Shown here piece by piece: positions 16,206-25,212 of a stretch of 64,000 nt of DNA. The DNA is from Holophagales bacterium (GTDB lineage: Bacteria > Acidobacteriota > Thermoanaerobaculia > UBA5066): assembly GCA_016714815.1 (NCBI GenBank), contig JADKBZ010000007.1, positions 62,001 through 126,000 on the forward strand, given 5' to 3'. Positions within the stretch are counted from its first letter, which is position 1, and each line of letters starts with the position of its first letter. Both the position numbers and the translations under genes were made by a program. The notes under the pieces were generated by a model that did no database searches, was not told the origin of the DNA, and was given only the letters and a program-made list of their open reading frames with translations.

Positions 16206-17497
16206 CCCGCCGGAGGCCGCACCTCGACGACCTCCTGCCGAAGCTCGGACGACGTCTCTCCCGGGCCGTCCTGGAAAGTGATCGTGAGGGTGAGGAGCAG
16301 CTCTCCCGCCCGCTCCGGCTCGACAGCGACTCTCAGCTGGCGCGTCTCCCCGGGCTCGAGGTCCCCGAGCGCCTCGGTCCGGGTGGCGCGCAGGAACTCG
16401 CTCGCCACGCGGAGCTCGATCCGGCTCGCGGCCCGCCCCCCTTCGTTCGTCACCGCGAGCGCCAGGGTCCCGACCCGCCCGGCCACGAGAGCGGCCGCCC
16501 CGACCTTCAGCACCAGGCGCGGGGGAGGCAGCCAGCGCCGGAGGGCGGGCAGGTCGACGAGGACGACGGTCCGGCCCCCGTCCCCGATCGCCGCGGCCTC
16601 GGTCCCCCATCGCGTGAGGGAGGTCAGCTCGTCGGTCCCGCCGAGCGGCTCCTCGACCGTCACCTGCCACCTGTTGAAGGCGAGGATGCGGCCCGGGGGC
16701 ACGCCCACCAGGCAGACCGGCGTCTCGGCGTCGCCCGCGAGGGCGAGAGACGTGGGCGCCGCCGGGAGCGGCGTCTCCCACCCGGAGCCGTCTTCCGGCC
16801 GGAAGAGGCGGAGAAGCGGCGGCGTTTCGACGCACGCGGCCCACGCCCCTCCGGACGCCGTCGCGGCGAGAACGAGGCGGTGAACGGGGGGCCTGCGGCG
16901 GGTGACCCGCCCCTCGGCGTCGAGGAAGACGAAGCCGCCCGCCGGCGTCGCCGCGAAGGTCTCGTGGCCCGAGGAGGCCAGGGCCAGGAGCGGCTCTCCG
17001 AGCTCGGCGCGCCACACCTCGCCCCCGGAGTCGAGCGCCACGACGCGTCCGCTCGCCAGGTACGCGAGGACGAGACCGCCGACCGGCGGAACGGCCAGGC
17101 GCTGGACCGCGTCGTCCAGCCGGTGGCGGGCCAGCGGCGTGCCGTCGAGGCCGAAGACGGCGACGGTCCCGTCCCAGGAGCCCGCGGCGACCCGGCCCGC
17201 GGACTCGCTCGCCGCGACGGCCGCGACGAGGCCGCCGACGGGCCTCTGCCAGGCGAATCCGTCCGGGACGTGGACGCGCAGGGTGCCGTTCCACGTCCCG
17301 CACGAGAAGAGTGGAGGGCTCCCCTCGCAGACGTTCAGGGTCTCGGCCGGAACCCTCGGGAAGCTCCACCGCTCCGTCCCGTCGCGCTCGAAGAGGAAGA
17401 CGGCGTCGTCCGTCGAGCCGAAGACGAACCGGCCGTCCGGGGAAAGAACGACCCGCTCCACTATGCCCGGAGCGGTGGGGGCCAGCTCGCGCCTCAC
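16202..17497 (-). CDS. WD40/PQQ-type beta-propeller protein
   Basis: The 431-residue protein carries repeated blade motifs such as LSPDGRFVFGSTDDAVFLF, SCGTWNGTLRVHV, AAGSWDGTVAVFGLDGTPL and YLASGRVVALDSGGEVW. About six blades span residues 10-310. A C-terminal Ig-like region (about 335-431, with TLALAVTNEGGRAASRIELR) follows. There is no signal peptide, so it is probably cytoplasmic. It starts at a GTG overlapping the kinase stop (GTGA). It probably serves as a protein-interaction platform for the kinase or chaperones. Confidence 0.8.
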   Translation of the reverse strand: MRRELAPTAPGIVERVVLSPDGRFVFGSTDDAVFLFERDGTERWSFPRVPAETLNVCEGSPPLFSCGTWNGTLRVHVPDGFAWQRPVGGLVAAVAASESAGRVAAGSWDGTVAVFGLDGTPLARHRLDDAVQRLAVPPVGGLVLAYLASGRVVALDSGGEVWRAELGEPLLALASSGHETFAATPAGGFVFLDAEGRVTRRRPPVHRLVLAATASGGAWAACVETPPLLRLFRPEDGSGWETPLPAAPTSLALAGDAETPVCLVGVPPGRILAFNRWQVTVEEPLGGTDELTSLTRWGTEAAAIGDGGRTVVLVDLPALRRWLPPPRLVLKVGAAALVAGRVGTLALAVTNEGGRAASRIELRVASEFLRATRTEALGDLEPGETRQLRVAVEPERAGELLLTLTITFQDGPGETSSELRQEVVEVRPPAG

Positions 17498-19536
17498 GCT
17501 CCCTCCAGGGAGAGCCGCGCCACGCACGGATTCGTCGCGAGGGAACCGCTCTCGAGCCAGGCGACGGTCAGGCCGTCGCCGGTGGAAAGGAGCTCGGGAC
17601 CGGAGACGTCTCCCTCGGCGAGGAGGAGCGGGTCGGCCGACCCGTCGTCGCCGCCCAGGGTGACGAGCCGCGCGAGGAGCTGCCGGCGCCCGGGAGCGGT
17701 CGAACGTCCGATCCAGCAGGCGACGAATCCGCCGGGCACCGCGGCGAGGGCGGGGCGACGGGGCGTCGGCGAGGCCGCACCCACCGCTGCGGGCAGCTCC
17801 GCGACCCGGCCGCGGGGCGACACCGTTGCGAAAAGGACCTGACCGCCGTCCCAGAGGAGGAGGCCCGCCGGACCAGGCTCGTCCGCCGCCAGGACCGGGA
17901 AAGCGGGACGGGAGAGCCCCGGGACGACGTTCCCGGCCGCCTCCTCCTCGCCGTCGCCGTTCCCCAAGGCGACGATCCGGAGGCTCCTGCCGTCGCCAGC
18001 CGCGACGTGGCCCGCGACGAGGAAGCGATCGCCGCGGACGATCACGGACGGGAAGGCGAGGCCGGGGATGACCGTCGGAGCGACCGTCTCCTTTTGCGAA
18101 AGGGGGGACAGGATCGACCGGCACGGCTCACCGGGGCCGGCGCTGTGCCAGTAGACGATCGGCGGCATCGCGCTCCCCGGCGGCGGGACCAGCAGCCCCA
18201 GCCCTCCCGCCCGCGCCGCCCGTTCCGAGACGAGCCGCGAAGGCTCCTTCCCGGCCGCAACGAGAAGAACCGACAGGAGGGCGCCCTCCCCATCGTCGTC
18301 CATCGTCGCGACGAGATACGAGCCATCGCCCGAAGGGGCGATCCTCAGGCGCGAAGGACGCGAGCCTCCCGCCAGGAGGAGCTGCGGCTCCCCCTGCTCC
18401 CCCGGGCCGCCGAGGTGGCGGACGACAGCCCGGTCCCTCTCGGTGCCGTAGCCGGCGGCGGGCCCGCCGGCCGTCGAAAGGAGGCCCGGCGCGCCGGGAC
18501 GAAGGACCGCTTCCCGGGGCGTGAGGAGCCGCCGCACGTCGGCGAGGACGAGCCGGCGTTTCCTCGTTCCCTGCACGGCCCCCGGACCCTCGACCACCGG
18601 TCCCTCTCGCGGAGGGGCCGGTGCGGCCGGCTCCGCAGGGGCGGGAGACGTCCGGCGCCGGACGGCCGACTCGAGCGCCTCGCGGAACGCCTCGACCGAC
18701 GGGTATCGCTCCTCCACCCTCTTGGCGAGCGCCCGGGCGACGGCGGCCGCCAGCGGCGGAGGAACCTGGGGAGCGAGAGCCGTCAGCGGTGGAGGCTCGT
18801 CGAACAGGTGACCGCGGAAGATCTCGGCGTAGGTGGCCCCGGGGAACGGCGGGCGGCCCGAGAGGAGGTGGTAGGCGACCGCCCCGAGAGCGTAGAGGTC
18901 ACAGCTTCGCGTGACTCGCCCCCGCCTCCGGTCGATCTGTTCCGGGGCCATGTAGAGAGCGGTCCCGAGCACCTGCCCGGTCGCCGTCAGCTTCGTCTCT
19001 TCATCCTCGCCGCGGGCGAGGCCGAAATCGAGGACCTTCACGAAATCGGGCTCGTCGTCGCGCCTCACGAGCATGATGTTCGACGGCTTCAGGTCCCTGT
19101 GGATCTGTCCGCTCCTGTGAGCGTGGGCGATGGCCTGGCAAGCCTGAGCCAGGACCCGGACCGCACGCTCGGCGGGGAACCTCCGCTCCCGCGCGAGGAC
19201 CTTCTCGAGGTCCCTGCCGTCGAGATGCTCCATCACGAGGAAGAGGAGTCCCGTCGGGGAGTCCTCGTCGAAGTCGAGGACGTCGACGACGTGGTGATGC
19301 CGCAGTCCCGCCGTGATTCGCGCCTCTCTCCGGAAACGCGCCACCAGCTCTCCGCCGGCCCCGTCGTCCGCGGCCAGCCGGGGGAGGATGACCTTGACGG
19401 CGACGGCCCTTTCGAGCCCGAGGTCGTGACCGGAGAAGACCGCGCCCATCCCGCCCAGACCGAGGACCCGGCGGAGCTCGTAGCGCCCGCGGAGCGTCGT
19501 TCCGACGAGGTCCCCGAGTTCGGTGGCCGATCCCAT
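17494..19536 (-). CDS. Serine/threonine protein kinase, first gene of the chaperone operon
   Basis: A 680-residue Hanks-type kinase. The catalytic domain spans about 19-290: GLGGMGAVF glycine loop, AVKVI (K48), HRDLKPSN (146-153), DFG (170-172), APE (197-199). All catalytic residues are present, so it should be active. After a Pro/Ala-rich linker (295-320) comes about 350 residues of beta-rich, propeller-like sequence with no transmembrane helix visible, suggesting a cytosolic kinase with a sensing or docking propeller. It heads the ten-gene operon and its stop overlaps the next start. Likely substrates are the operon's TPR, FHA or chaperone proteins (inference). Confidence 0.93.
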   Translation of the reverse strand: MGSATELGDLVGTTLRGRYELRRVLGLGGMGAVFSGHDLGLERAVAVKVILPRLAADDGAGGELVARFRREARITAGLRHHHVVDVLDFDEDSPTGLLFLVMEHLDGRDLEKVLARERRFPAERAVRVLAQACQAIAHAHRSGQIHRDLKPSNIMLVRRDDEPDFVKVLDFGLARGEDEETKLTATGQVLGTALYMAPEQIDRRRGRVTRSCDLYALGAVAYHLLSGRPPFPGATYAEIFRGHLFDEPPPLTALAPQVPPPLAAAVARALAKRVEERYPSVEAFREALESAVRRRTSPAPAEPAAPAPPREGPVVEGPGAVQGTRKRRLVLADVRRLLTPREAVLRPGAPGLLSTAGGPAAGYGTERDRAVVRHLGGPGEQGEPQLLLAGGSRPSRLRIAPSGDGSYLVATMDDDGEGALLSVLLVAAGKEPSRLVSERAARAGGLGLLVPPPGSAMPPIVYWHSAGPGEPCRSILSPLSQKETVAPTVIPGLAFPSVIVRGDRFLVAGHVAAGDGRSLRIVALGNGDGEEEAAGNVVPGLSRPAFPVLAADEPGPAGLLLWDGGQVLFATVSPRGRVAELPAAVGAASPTPRRPALAAVPGGFVACWIGRSTAPGRRQLLARLVTLGGDDGSADPLLLAEGDVSGPELLSTGDGLTVAWLESGSLATNPCVARLSLEGA

Positions 19537-19571
19537 CCCCCACTCCTGGCCGTGCGAGAGCTGCCGAAGAG

Positions 19572-19581
19572 GGGATTCTAG
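19572..19581 (-). promoter_or_regulatory. Possible promoter of the kinase-chaperone operon
   Basis: Minus-strand decamer CTAGAATCCC (with TAGAAT as a -10-like hexamer) ends about 36 bp upstream of the kinase ATG. It is identical to the decamer before dnaK (11684-11693). No clear -35 was seen. Confidence 0.4.
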
Positions 19582-19823
19582 ATCGAGTGGCGGGCAGGCC
19601 TGCCGCCCGACGACCGGCGGCGCGGAGGCCCGTGCCGCTGAACCGCCCGCGAAGTCCGATCGCTCCTGCGCCGTCGCGCCGGGGAGAGCGGAGATCTATA
19701 GTCTTCGGGCTTCGGCCCACGCGGGAACGGGTCCGCTCCGAGGCGACGGCGCCATCGCGACGCGGAGAGGGACGCAGACGTCCCTCTCCGCGCCCCCCGA
19801 CCGGAGAGAGAAGGAGATCCCAA

Positions 19824-20723
19824 GTGAAGAAACTGCTCTTCTGCATCGCGATCCTCTGCGTGCTCACGATCCCAGCCGCCCTCGCCCAGGAAGACCTGGA
19901 GGGCTGCAAGGACCACCCGCTGTTCACGCGGTTTCCGGGGATGTACCTCGCCGACTGCGACAAGAGCCAGTTCGACCTGCGGGGATTCCCCGTCGGCCAG
20001 ATGAAGCCTGGAAAGGAGACCCTCGCCTCGGTCGAGGTGGAAGGCCCGGTGCAGTTCCTCGGCTACCAGATCAAGGAGGGGGTGACGCCTCCGAGCGGGC
20101 TCCAGATCATGCGCAACTTCGAGGCCGCGGCGAAGAAGGCGGGCGGGACGATCGAGGGGCAGTGGCCAGGCTGGTGCAAGGCGGGCTACGACGTCGAGCG
20201 TATGCCGCGCATGGGAAACGGCTGCACGAGCTACGCGCTCACGATGAAGTTCGTGAAGGGCACGAAAGAAACCTGGGTCTTCCTGCAGGCGTCCGAGCGG
20301 GACGGCAACTACCAGCTGATGCTCAGCGAGCGCGAGGCGATGAAGCAGGAGGTCGCCGTCAACGAGCTCGCCGACAAGCTGACGAAGGACGGCTTCGTCT
20401 CGCTCTACGTGAACTTCGACACCGGCAAGGCGACGATCAAGCCCGACTCCGCCAAGACCCTCGACGACGCCGCCGGAGCGCTCAAGGCCGCCTCGAGCCT
20501 GAAGGTCGAGGTCGGCGGGCATACCGACAACGTCGGCGCGGCCGACGCGAACCAGAAGCTCTCCCAGGATCGGGCGCAGGCGGTGATGGCCGCGCTCGCC
20601 TCGCGGGGCATCCCGGCCAGCCGGATGACCGCGAAGGGGTACGGCCAGACGGTGCCGATCGCCGACAACCGGACGGAAGAGGGGCGCGCGAAGAACCGGC
20701 GCGTGGAGCTCGTCAGGAAGTAA
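19824..20723 (+). CDS. OmpA-family outer-membrane/peptidoglycan-binding protein
   Basis: From GTG 19824 (ribosome site AAGGAG 9 bp upstream) the product is 299 residues with a signal peptide (about 1-21). A middle domain of unknown family holds four Cys residues (positions about 28-130). A C-terminal OmpA domain (about 190-299) contains VNFDTGKATIKPDSAKTL, VGGHTDN and NRRVELV, the peptidoglycan-binding signature. It lies alone between a divergent kinase operon and the octahaem cytochrome cluster, with a possible -10 TATAGT at 19697-19702. It likely anchors the outer membrane to the wall. Confidence 0.88.
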   Translation: MKKLLFCIAILCVLTIPAALAQEDLEGCKDHPLFTRFPGMYLADCDKSQFDLRGFPVGQMKPGKETLASVEVEGPVQFLGYQIKEGVTPPSGLQIMRNFEAAAKKAGGTIEGQWPGWCKAGYDVERMPRMGNGCTSYALTMKFVKGTKETWVFLQASERDGNYQLMLSEREAMKQEVAVNELADKLTKDGFVSLYVNFDTGKATIKPDSAKTLDDAAGALKAASSLKVEVGGHTDNVGAADANQKLSQDRAQAVMAALASRGIPASRMTAKGYGQTVPIADNRTEEGRAKNRRVELVRK

Positions 20724-21036
20724 CGGCCGGGGCCCAGGGGCCCGCCACGCGTCCGGAACACTCTGCCCACGGGTGATCGATTCGTTGCGCCTTCGCGCGG
20801 AGTGTTGCAACACTCCGCGCGAAGGCCGGTCTCGCGCCGGTCCGCTATCGGCCCCAGGACCCCTCGTTCCGGAGGTCAGCGCCCCACTCCCGCAGCGATC
20901 TTCGAGCGGCCCGGGCTCCTCAACCGTTCCCTCCGAACACCTCCTCCCGGAGGTGGCTTCGTTCTTGAAAGAGGGCGACCGCGGCCTCACGGGCCGCGAG
21001 GGCCGGCCGATCACACGCCGTCCCGGACGGAGCGGA
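20724..21036. other. 313-bp intergenic region with a long palindrome and a hairpin
   Basis: Between the OmpA-like gene and the octahaem cytochrome gene I see no convincing reading frame. The region holds the 38-bp perfect palindrome at 20789-20826, a 7-bp stem with a 4-nt loop at 20938-20955 (CACCTCC with GGAGGTG), and a ribosome site just before 21037. The palindrome probably ends the upstream transcript. The second hairpin may act in the leader of the cytochrome operon. Confidence 0.6.
20789..20826. repeat. 38-bp perfect inverted repeat without loop
   Basis: Bases 20789-20807 are the exact reverse complement of 20808-20826, centre GTTG/CAAC. The arms are GC-rich outside and contain GGAGTGTTG at the centre. 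There is no T tract on either side, so a classical rho-independent terminator is not obvious. It could be a two-way terminator, a cruciform or a dyad operator. Confidence 0.9.
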
Positions 21037-22605
21037 ATGAAGAAGATCTTCCTCGCCCTCATCGGCCTCGCGGTCGCTGCGAGCCTCGTCGTGACGGCGG
21101 TCCGGCGGACCGACGCCGGGCCGAAGCCGATCGAGGCGCTTCGCCAGACCTACCGGGCGAAGGCGAAGCCCTCGGTCGACCACGGCCTCTTCACCCAGCT
21201 GAAAGGCCCTTTCGCGAGGCCGCAGCAGGTGACGGCCGCCTGCATCTCCTGCCACAACGGCCGGCACACCGAGGTGATGGCCTCCTCGCACTGGAACTGG
21301 GAGCGGATCGAGTACGTCGAGGGGAAGGGGATCCGGGCGATCGGCAAGAAGAACGTCCTGAACAACTTCTGCATCGGCGTCGCCGGGAGCCAGCAGAGCT
21401 GCGACAAGTGCCACGCCGGCTACGGCTGGGCCGATTCGAGCTTCGACTTCAAGGACCCACTGAACGTCGACTGCCTCGCCTGCCACGACAACGGCGGGAC
21501 GTACGCCAAGAAGATCGGCGGGGCCGGGATGCCCGCGGACGGCCTCGACCTGGCGCTGGTGGCGCAGAAGGTCGGTCGCCCACAGAGGACGAACTGCGGC
21601 ACGTGCCACGCTTTCGGCGGCGGCGGAAACAACGTCAAGCACGGCGACCTCGACATGGCCCAGTTCGACACGACGCGCGACGTCGACGTCCACCTGGGCA
21701 CCGACGGCGCCGACATGTCGTGCGTCGACTGCCACACGGCCGAGAAGCACCAGATGCTCGGCAAGGCCTACTCGCTCTCGTCCATGAACCGCAACCGCGT
21801 GGCCTGCGAGCGTTGCCACGGCGCGGTCCCCCACGAGGACGAGCTCCTGAACCAGCACGGTTACAAGGTCTCCTGCCAGACCTGCCACATCCCCGAGTAC
21901 GCGAAGGTGAACGCGACGAAGATGAGATGGGACTGGTCGACCGCCGGGAAGCTGAAGGACGGCAAGCCCTACGAGGAGGAAGACGGCCAGGGGAACCACG
22001 CGTACATGTCGATCAAGGGCACCTTCACCTGGGCGAAGAACGTCAGGCCCGAATACGTCTGGTTCAACGGCACCGCCTCGCACCACCTTCTCGGCGAGAA
22101 GTTCGACCCGGGCAAGCCCCTCGTCCTGAACACGCTCTACGGCCAGTACGACGAGCCCGACGCGAAGATCGTCCCGGTCAAGGTCCACCGGGCGAAGCAG
22201 ATCTACGACACGAAGAACCTCACGCTCATCCAGCCGAAGCTCTTCTCGGCGGCGCCGGGAGACGGCGGCTACTGGGGGGACTTCGACTGGAAGGCCGCGG
22301 CTGCCGCCGGAATGAAAGAGGTCGGCCTCCCCTTCAGCGGCTCGTACGGCTTCGCCGAGACCGAGATGAACTGGCCCCTGAACCACATGGTCGCCCCGAA
22401 GGGCAAGTCCGTCACCTGCGAGGAGTGTCACGTTCGCGAAGGAGGGCGGCTCGCCTCGGTCGGCGGCTTCTACATGCCGGGCCGGGACCGGAGCAGGCTC
22501 CTGGACGGGCTCGGCACACTCCTTCTCCTCGGGTCGTTCGCGGGGGTCGTCGTCCACGGTGGCGCCCGCTTCTGGTTCTGGCGCAGGCGCCAGGGAGGCA
22601 AGTGA
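21037..22605 (+). CDS. Octahaem c-type cytochrome, tetrathionate-reductase (OTR) family
   Basis: The 522-residue protein has an N-terminal signal anchor (about 1-20), eight CXXCH motifs (first CISCH at 69-73, last CEECH about 465) and a C-terminal transmembrane helix (about 488-508) followed by a basic tail. This matches octahaem OTR-type cytochromes, soluble forms of which reduce tetrathionate, nitrite or hydroxylamine in vitro; the physiological substrate is uncertain. The next gene, overlapping by ATGA-type coupling, is a cytochrome b that would pass quinol electrons to it. ATG 21037 is preceded by GGACGGAGCGG. Nearby YeeE/YedE transporters hint at a sulfur oxyanion (inference). Confidence 0.9.
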   Translation: MKKIFLALIGLAVAASLVVTAVRRTDAGPKPIEALRQTYRAKAKPSVDHGLFTQLKGPFARPQQVTAACISCHNGRHTEVMASSHWNWERIEYVEGKGIRAIGKKNVLNNFCIGVAGSQQSCDKCHAGYGWADSSFDFKDPLNVDCLACHDNGGTYAKKIGGAGMPADGLDLALVAQKVGRPQRTNCGTCHAFGGGGNNVKHGDLDMAQFDTTRDVDVHLGTDGADMSCVDCHTAEKHQMLGKAYSLSSMNRNRVACERCHGAVPHEDELLNQHGYKVSCQTCHIPEYAKVNATKMRWDWSTAGKLKDGKPYEEEDGQGNHAYMSIKGTFTWAKNVRPEYVWFNGTASHHLLGEKFDPGKPLVLNTLYGQYDEPDAKIVPVKVHRAKQIYDTKNLTLIQPKLFSAAPGDGGYWGDFDWKAAAAAGMKEVGLPFSGSYGFAETEMNWPLNHMVAPKGKSVTCEECHVREGGRLASVGGFYMPGRDRSRLLDGLGTLLLLGSFAGVVVHGGARFWFWRRRQGGK

Positions 22606-23288
22606 TGAGCCGCGAGTACATCTACCCCGCGTTCGGCCGCTTCTGGCACTGGGCTCAGTCCTTCCTGATCCTCTTCCTCGCCCTCACCGGCTTCGAGATC
22701 CACGGCTCGCTCAGGTTCTTCGGCTACGAGCAGGCCGTGCGATTCCACAACTTCGCGGCGTGGTCGTTCCTCGTCCTGATCGCCTTCGCCATCTTCTGGC
22801 ACTTCACGACCGACGAGTGGCGCCAGTACGTCCCGACGTGGGAGAACCTGAAGGCCCAGGCCGAGTACTACCTCTTCGGCATCTTCCAGGACGCGCCCCA
22901 CCCGACGCAGAAGTCGAGGCAGAGGAAGCTCAACCCGCTCCAGAAGATCGTCTACGCGGGGCTGAAGCTCTTCGTCCTCCCCCTCGTCTGGATCTCCGGT
23001 CTCCTCTACATGTTCTACCGCTACCCACAGAGGTACGACGTCCTCGCGCTCGACGTGACGGCCCTCCAGCCGATCGCCTTCGCCCACACCCTCGGGGCCT
23101 TCGCCCTCCTCTGCTTCCTCGTCGCGCACCTCTACCTGACGACGACCGGCCACACTCTGACCTCGAACCTGAAAGCGATGGTGACGGGCTGGGAGGAGAT
23201 GCACGGCGACGAGACCCATTCCGCCGCCGAGCCGGCCCTCGCTCCCGCAGAGGACGCCGCGGCGCAGCCCGCCGGTCCGGCCCGCTGA
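22605..23288 (+). CDS. Membrane cytochrome b subunit, quinol-oxidising
   Basis: The 227-residue protein has four predicted transmembrane helices with histidines placed as in the Ni/Fe-hydrogenase/thiosulfate-reductase b-type cytochrome family (FGRFWHW, RFHNFAAW, FWHFTTDEW, AHTLGAF, VAHLYLTTTGH). The ATG overlaps the stop of the octahaem gene. It presumably takes electrons from menaquinol for the octahaem cytochrome. The last 30 residues are an Ala/Pro/Glu-rich tail. Confidence 0.88.
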   Translation: MSREYIYPAFGRFWHWAQSFLILFLALTGFEIHGSLRFFGYEQAVRFHNFAAWSFLVLIAFAIFWHFTTDEWRQYVPTWENLKAQAEYYLFGIFQDAPHPTQKSRQRKLNPLQKIVYAGLKLFVLPLVWISGLLYMFYRYPQRYDVLALDVTALQPIAFAHTLGAFALLCFLVAHLYLTTTGHTLTSNLKAMVTGWEEMHGDETHSAAEPALAPAEDAAAQPAGPAR

Positions 23289-23298
23289 AGAAGAGACC

Positions 23299-23829
23299 AT
23301 GAACGAAAAGCACATGAACCCCTACCTGGCCGGCTTCCTCCTCGGCCTCGTCCTCCTCCTGACGATCTTCGTCACCGGGCGCGGCCTCGGCGCCAGCGGC
23401 GCGACGAAGAACGTCGTCGTCGCCGCCGTCGGCGCGGTGGCCCCGCAGCACGCCGCGGCGAACCCCTTCTACTCGAAGCTCCTCGGGCCGGGACACGAAG
23501 CCCCGCTCAAGGGCTGGCTCGTCTTCGAGGTCCTCGGCGTTCTCCTCGGGGCGTTCGTCTCCGGGCTCGGCGCCGACCGCCTCCGGTTCGTGACCGAGCG
23601 GGGGCCGAAGGTCTCCGTGAAGGGGCGGCTCCTCTTCGCCCTCCTCGGGGGCGCCCTCTTCGGCGCCGGGGCCCAGCTCGCGCGCGGCTGCACGAGCGGC
23701 GCGGCGCTGAGCGGCATGGCGGTCCTCTCCGTCGCCGGCTTCGTGACGATGATGGCGATCTTCGGGAGCGGCTTCCTCTTCGCGTGGTTCACGCGTTCCC
23801 TCTGGCTCGGCGCGAAGGCGGGGAGGTGA
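23299..23829 (+). CDS. YeeE/YedE (DUF395) family membrane protein, first half
   Basis: A 176-residue protein with about four hydrophobic helices and the family signature GAQLARGCTSGAALSG near residue 130. YeeE/YedE members import thiosulfate or related sulfur species, and a subset co-occurs with selenium metabolism. The following gene encodes the second half, so the pair likely forms one transporter. It sits 10 bp after the cytochrome b gene. Confidence 0.85.
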   Translation: MNEKHMNPYLAGFLLGLVLLLTIFVTGRGLGASGATKNVVVAAVGAVAPQHAAANPFYSKLLGPGHEAPLKGWLVFEVLGVLLGAFVSGLGADRLRFVTERGPKVSVKGRLLFALLGGALFGAGAQLARGCTSGAALSGMAVLSVAGFVTMMAIFGSGFLFAWFTRSLWLGAKAGR

Positions 23830-23833
23830 GCCG

Positions 23834-25027
23834 ATGGGCCCGTTCGTTCCCGACCTGATCTCCGACCAGCTCAACCTCGTCGTCGCCCTCGCCATCGGAT
23901 TCCTTTTCGGCTTCGTCCTCGAGCAGGCGGGCTTCTCCTCGTCTCGGCGGCTCGTCGGCGTCTTCTACGGCTACGACCTCACGGTCCTGCGCGTCTTCTT
24001 CACCGCCGCCGTCACGGCCGCGGCGGGTGTCCTCCTCCTCGCGGCAGGGGGGCTCCTCGACCTGACGGCGATCTTCGTCAACCCGACCTGGCTCGCCCCG
24101 GCGATCGCCGGCGGCGTCCTGATGGGCCTCGGCTTCCTCCTCGGTGGCTTCTGCCCCGGAACGAGCGTCTGCGCGGCGGCGATCGGGAAGGTCGACGCGA
24201 TGGTGTTCCTCGCCGGGGGCGCGCTGGGAGTCTTCGGATACGCCGAGCTCTTCCCCCGCTTCGCGGCGTTCGCCGATTCGACCTCTCTCGGTCCTGCGAA
24301 GGTCTACGAGTCGCTCGGGGTGTCGCCCGGGCTCTTCGTTCTCCTCCTCGCCGCGGCAGCCATACTCGCCTTCACGGTGGGGGGCATCGTCGAGAGGAAG
24401 GTCGCCCCCGACGCGGCCCCGTCGCGCCTCTTCGCCAAGAAGAAGCACGTCGCCGCCGCGGCCGTCCTCCTCTCTTTCGCCGCACTCGCGGCCGTCGTGC
24501 CGAACCGCAACGCCCGGCTCGTCGCGAAGGTGAACGCTCCCGGGTACGTTCCCCACCACGTCGTCAAGCCGATGTCGCCCGACGAGCTCGCGTTCCGGAT
24601 CATCGATGGCGACCAGCGGCTCCGCGTCGTCGACCTGCGTCCCGAGGCCGCCCGGAAGGCGCGGCCGCTGCCGGGAACGATCGCCGTCCCCGCCGGCGAG
24701 GTGCTCGGCAAGGAATGGCGGAGCACCTTCTCGCCGCGCCTGGTGAAGAAGGTCTTCGTCGCGGAGAAGGAGGCCGAAGCGAAGACCGCGGCCTACCTCC
24801 TCGTGGAGACGGGGTTCGAGAACGTGGCGTACCTCGAAGGAGGCTACGGCGCGTTCGAACGGACCGTCCTGTCCGCGAAGTCCCCCGAGGGAGAAGGCCG
24901 CTTCGCGCCCGTCGTGGAGCGCTTCCGCGAGCAGGCCCGGACCGCGCTTGCCGAGCGTGTCCGGCTCGAACGGGCCGCGGGGACGGCCGCGCCGAAGAAG
25001 GTGAAGAAAGTCCAGGGAGGCTGTTGA
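23834..25027 (+). CDS. YeeE/YedE transporter half fused to a rhodanese-like domain
   Basis: The 397-residue protein has about six to seven helices in its first 225 residues, with GGFCPGTSVC (104-113) carrying the family Cys residues. A rhodanese-like domain follows (about 245-345: RVVDLRPEAARKARPLPGTI, then YLLVETGFENVAYLEGGY). The active-site Cys is missing: the loop reads VFVAEKEAEAKTA. So the domain probably binds rather than transfers sulfur. The gene ends CysGly-rich (VQGGC). Ribosome site GGAGGTGAG precedes the ATG. A partial copy of this gene's 3' part lies at 26506-26584. Likely substrate is thiosulfate, persulfide or a selenium analogue. Confidence 0.85.
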   Translation: MGPFVPDLISDQLNLVVALAIGFLFGFVLEQAGFSSSRRLVGVFYGYDLTVLRVFFTAAVTAAAGVLLLAAGGLLDLTAIFVNPTWLAPAIAGGVLMGLGFLLGGFCPGTSVCAAAIGKVDAMVFLAGGALGVFGYAELFPRFAAFADSTSLGPAKVYESLGVSPGLFVLLLAAAAILAFTVGGIVERKVAPDAAPSRLFAKKKHVAAAAVLLSFAALAAVVPNRNARLVAKVNAPGYVPHHVVKPMSPDELAFRIIDGDQRLRVVDLRPEAARKARPLPGTIAVPAGEVLGKEWRSTFSPRLVKKVFVAEKEAEAKTAAYLLVETGFENVAYLEGGYGAFERTVLSAKSPEGEGRFAPVVERFREQARTALAERVRLERAAGTAAPKKVKKVQGGC

Positions 25028-25212
25028 CGCCAACGGTGGCGCCCGACCCCGCCGATCGCCGGACGAGCTGCGCACTCCGCGTTCGCTTCGACGTCTCATC
25101 GACTTCCGCAGGGTCGTCTTCGACCCAGCACGGACTCGACTCGTCCGGGGCAGATGCCCCGAAAAGAGGAAGCGGCCGCCACGAGGCTGCTGAAGAAATG
25201 AGAGGGAAAACC

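Noticed and set aside
25198..25212. Earlier ATG for the FadL-like gene
   Set aside because: In frame but without a ribosome site at proper distance; the second ATG has GAGAGG upstream.
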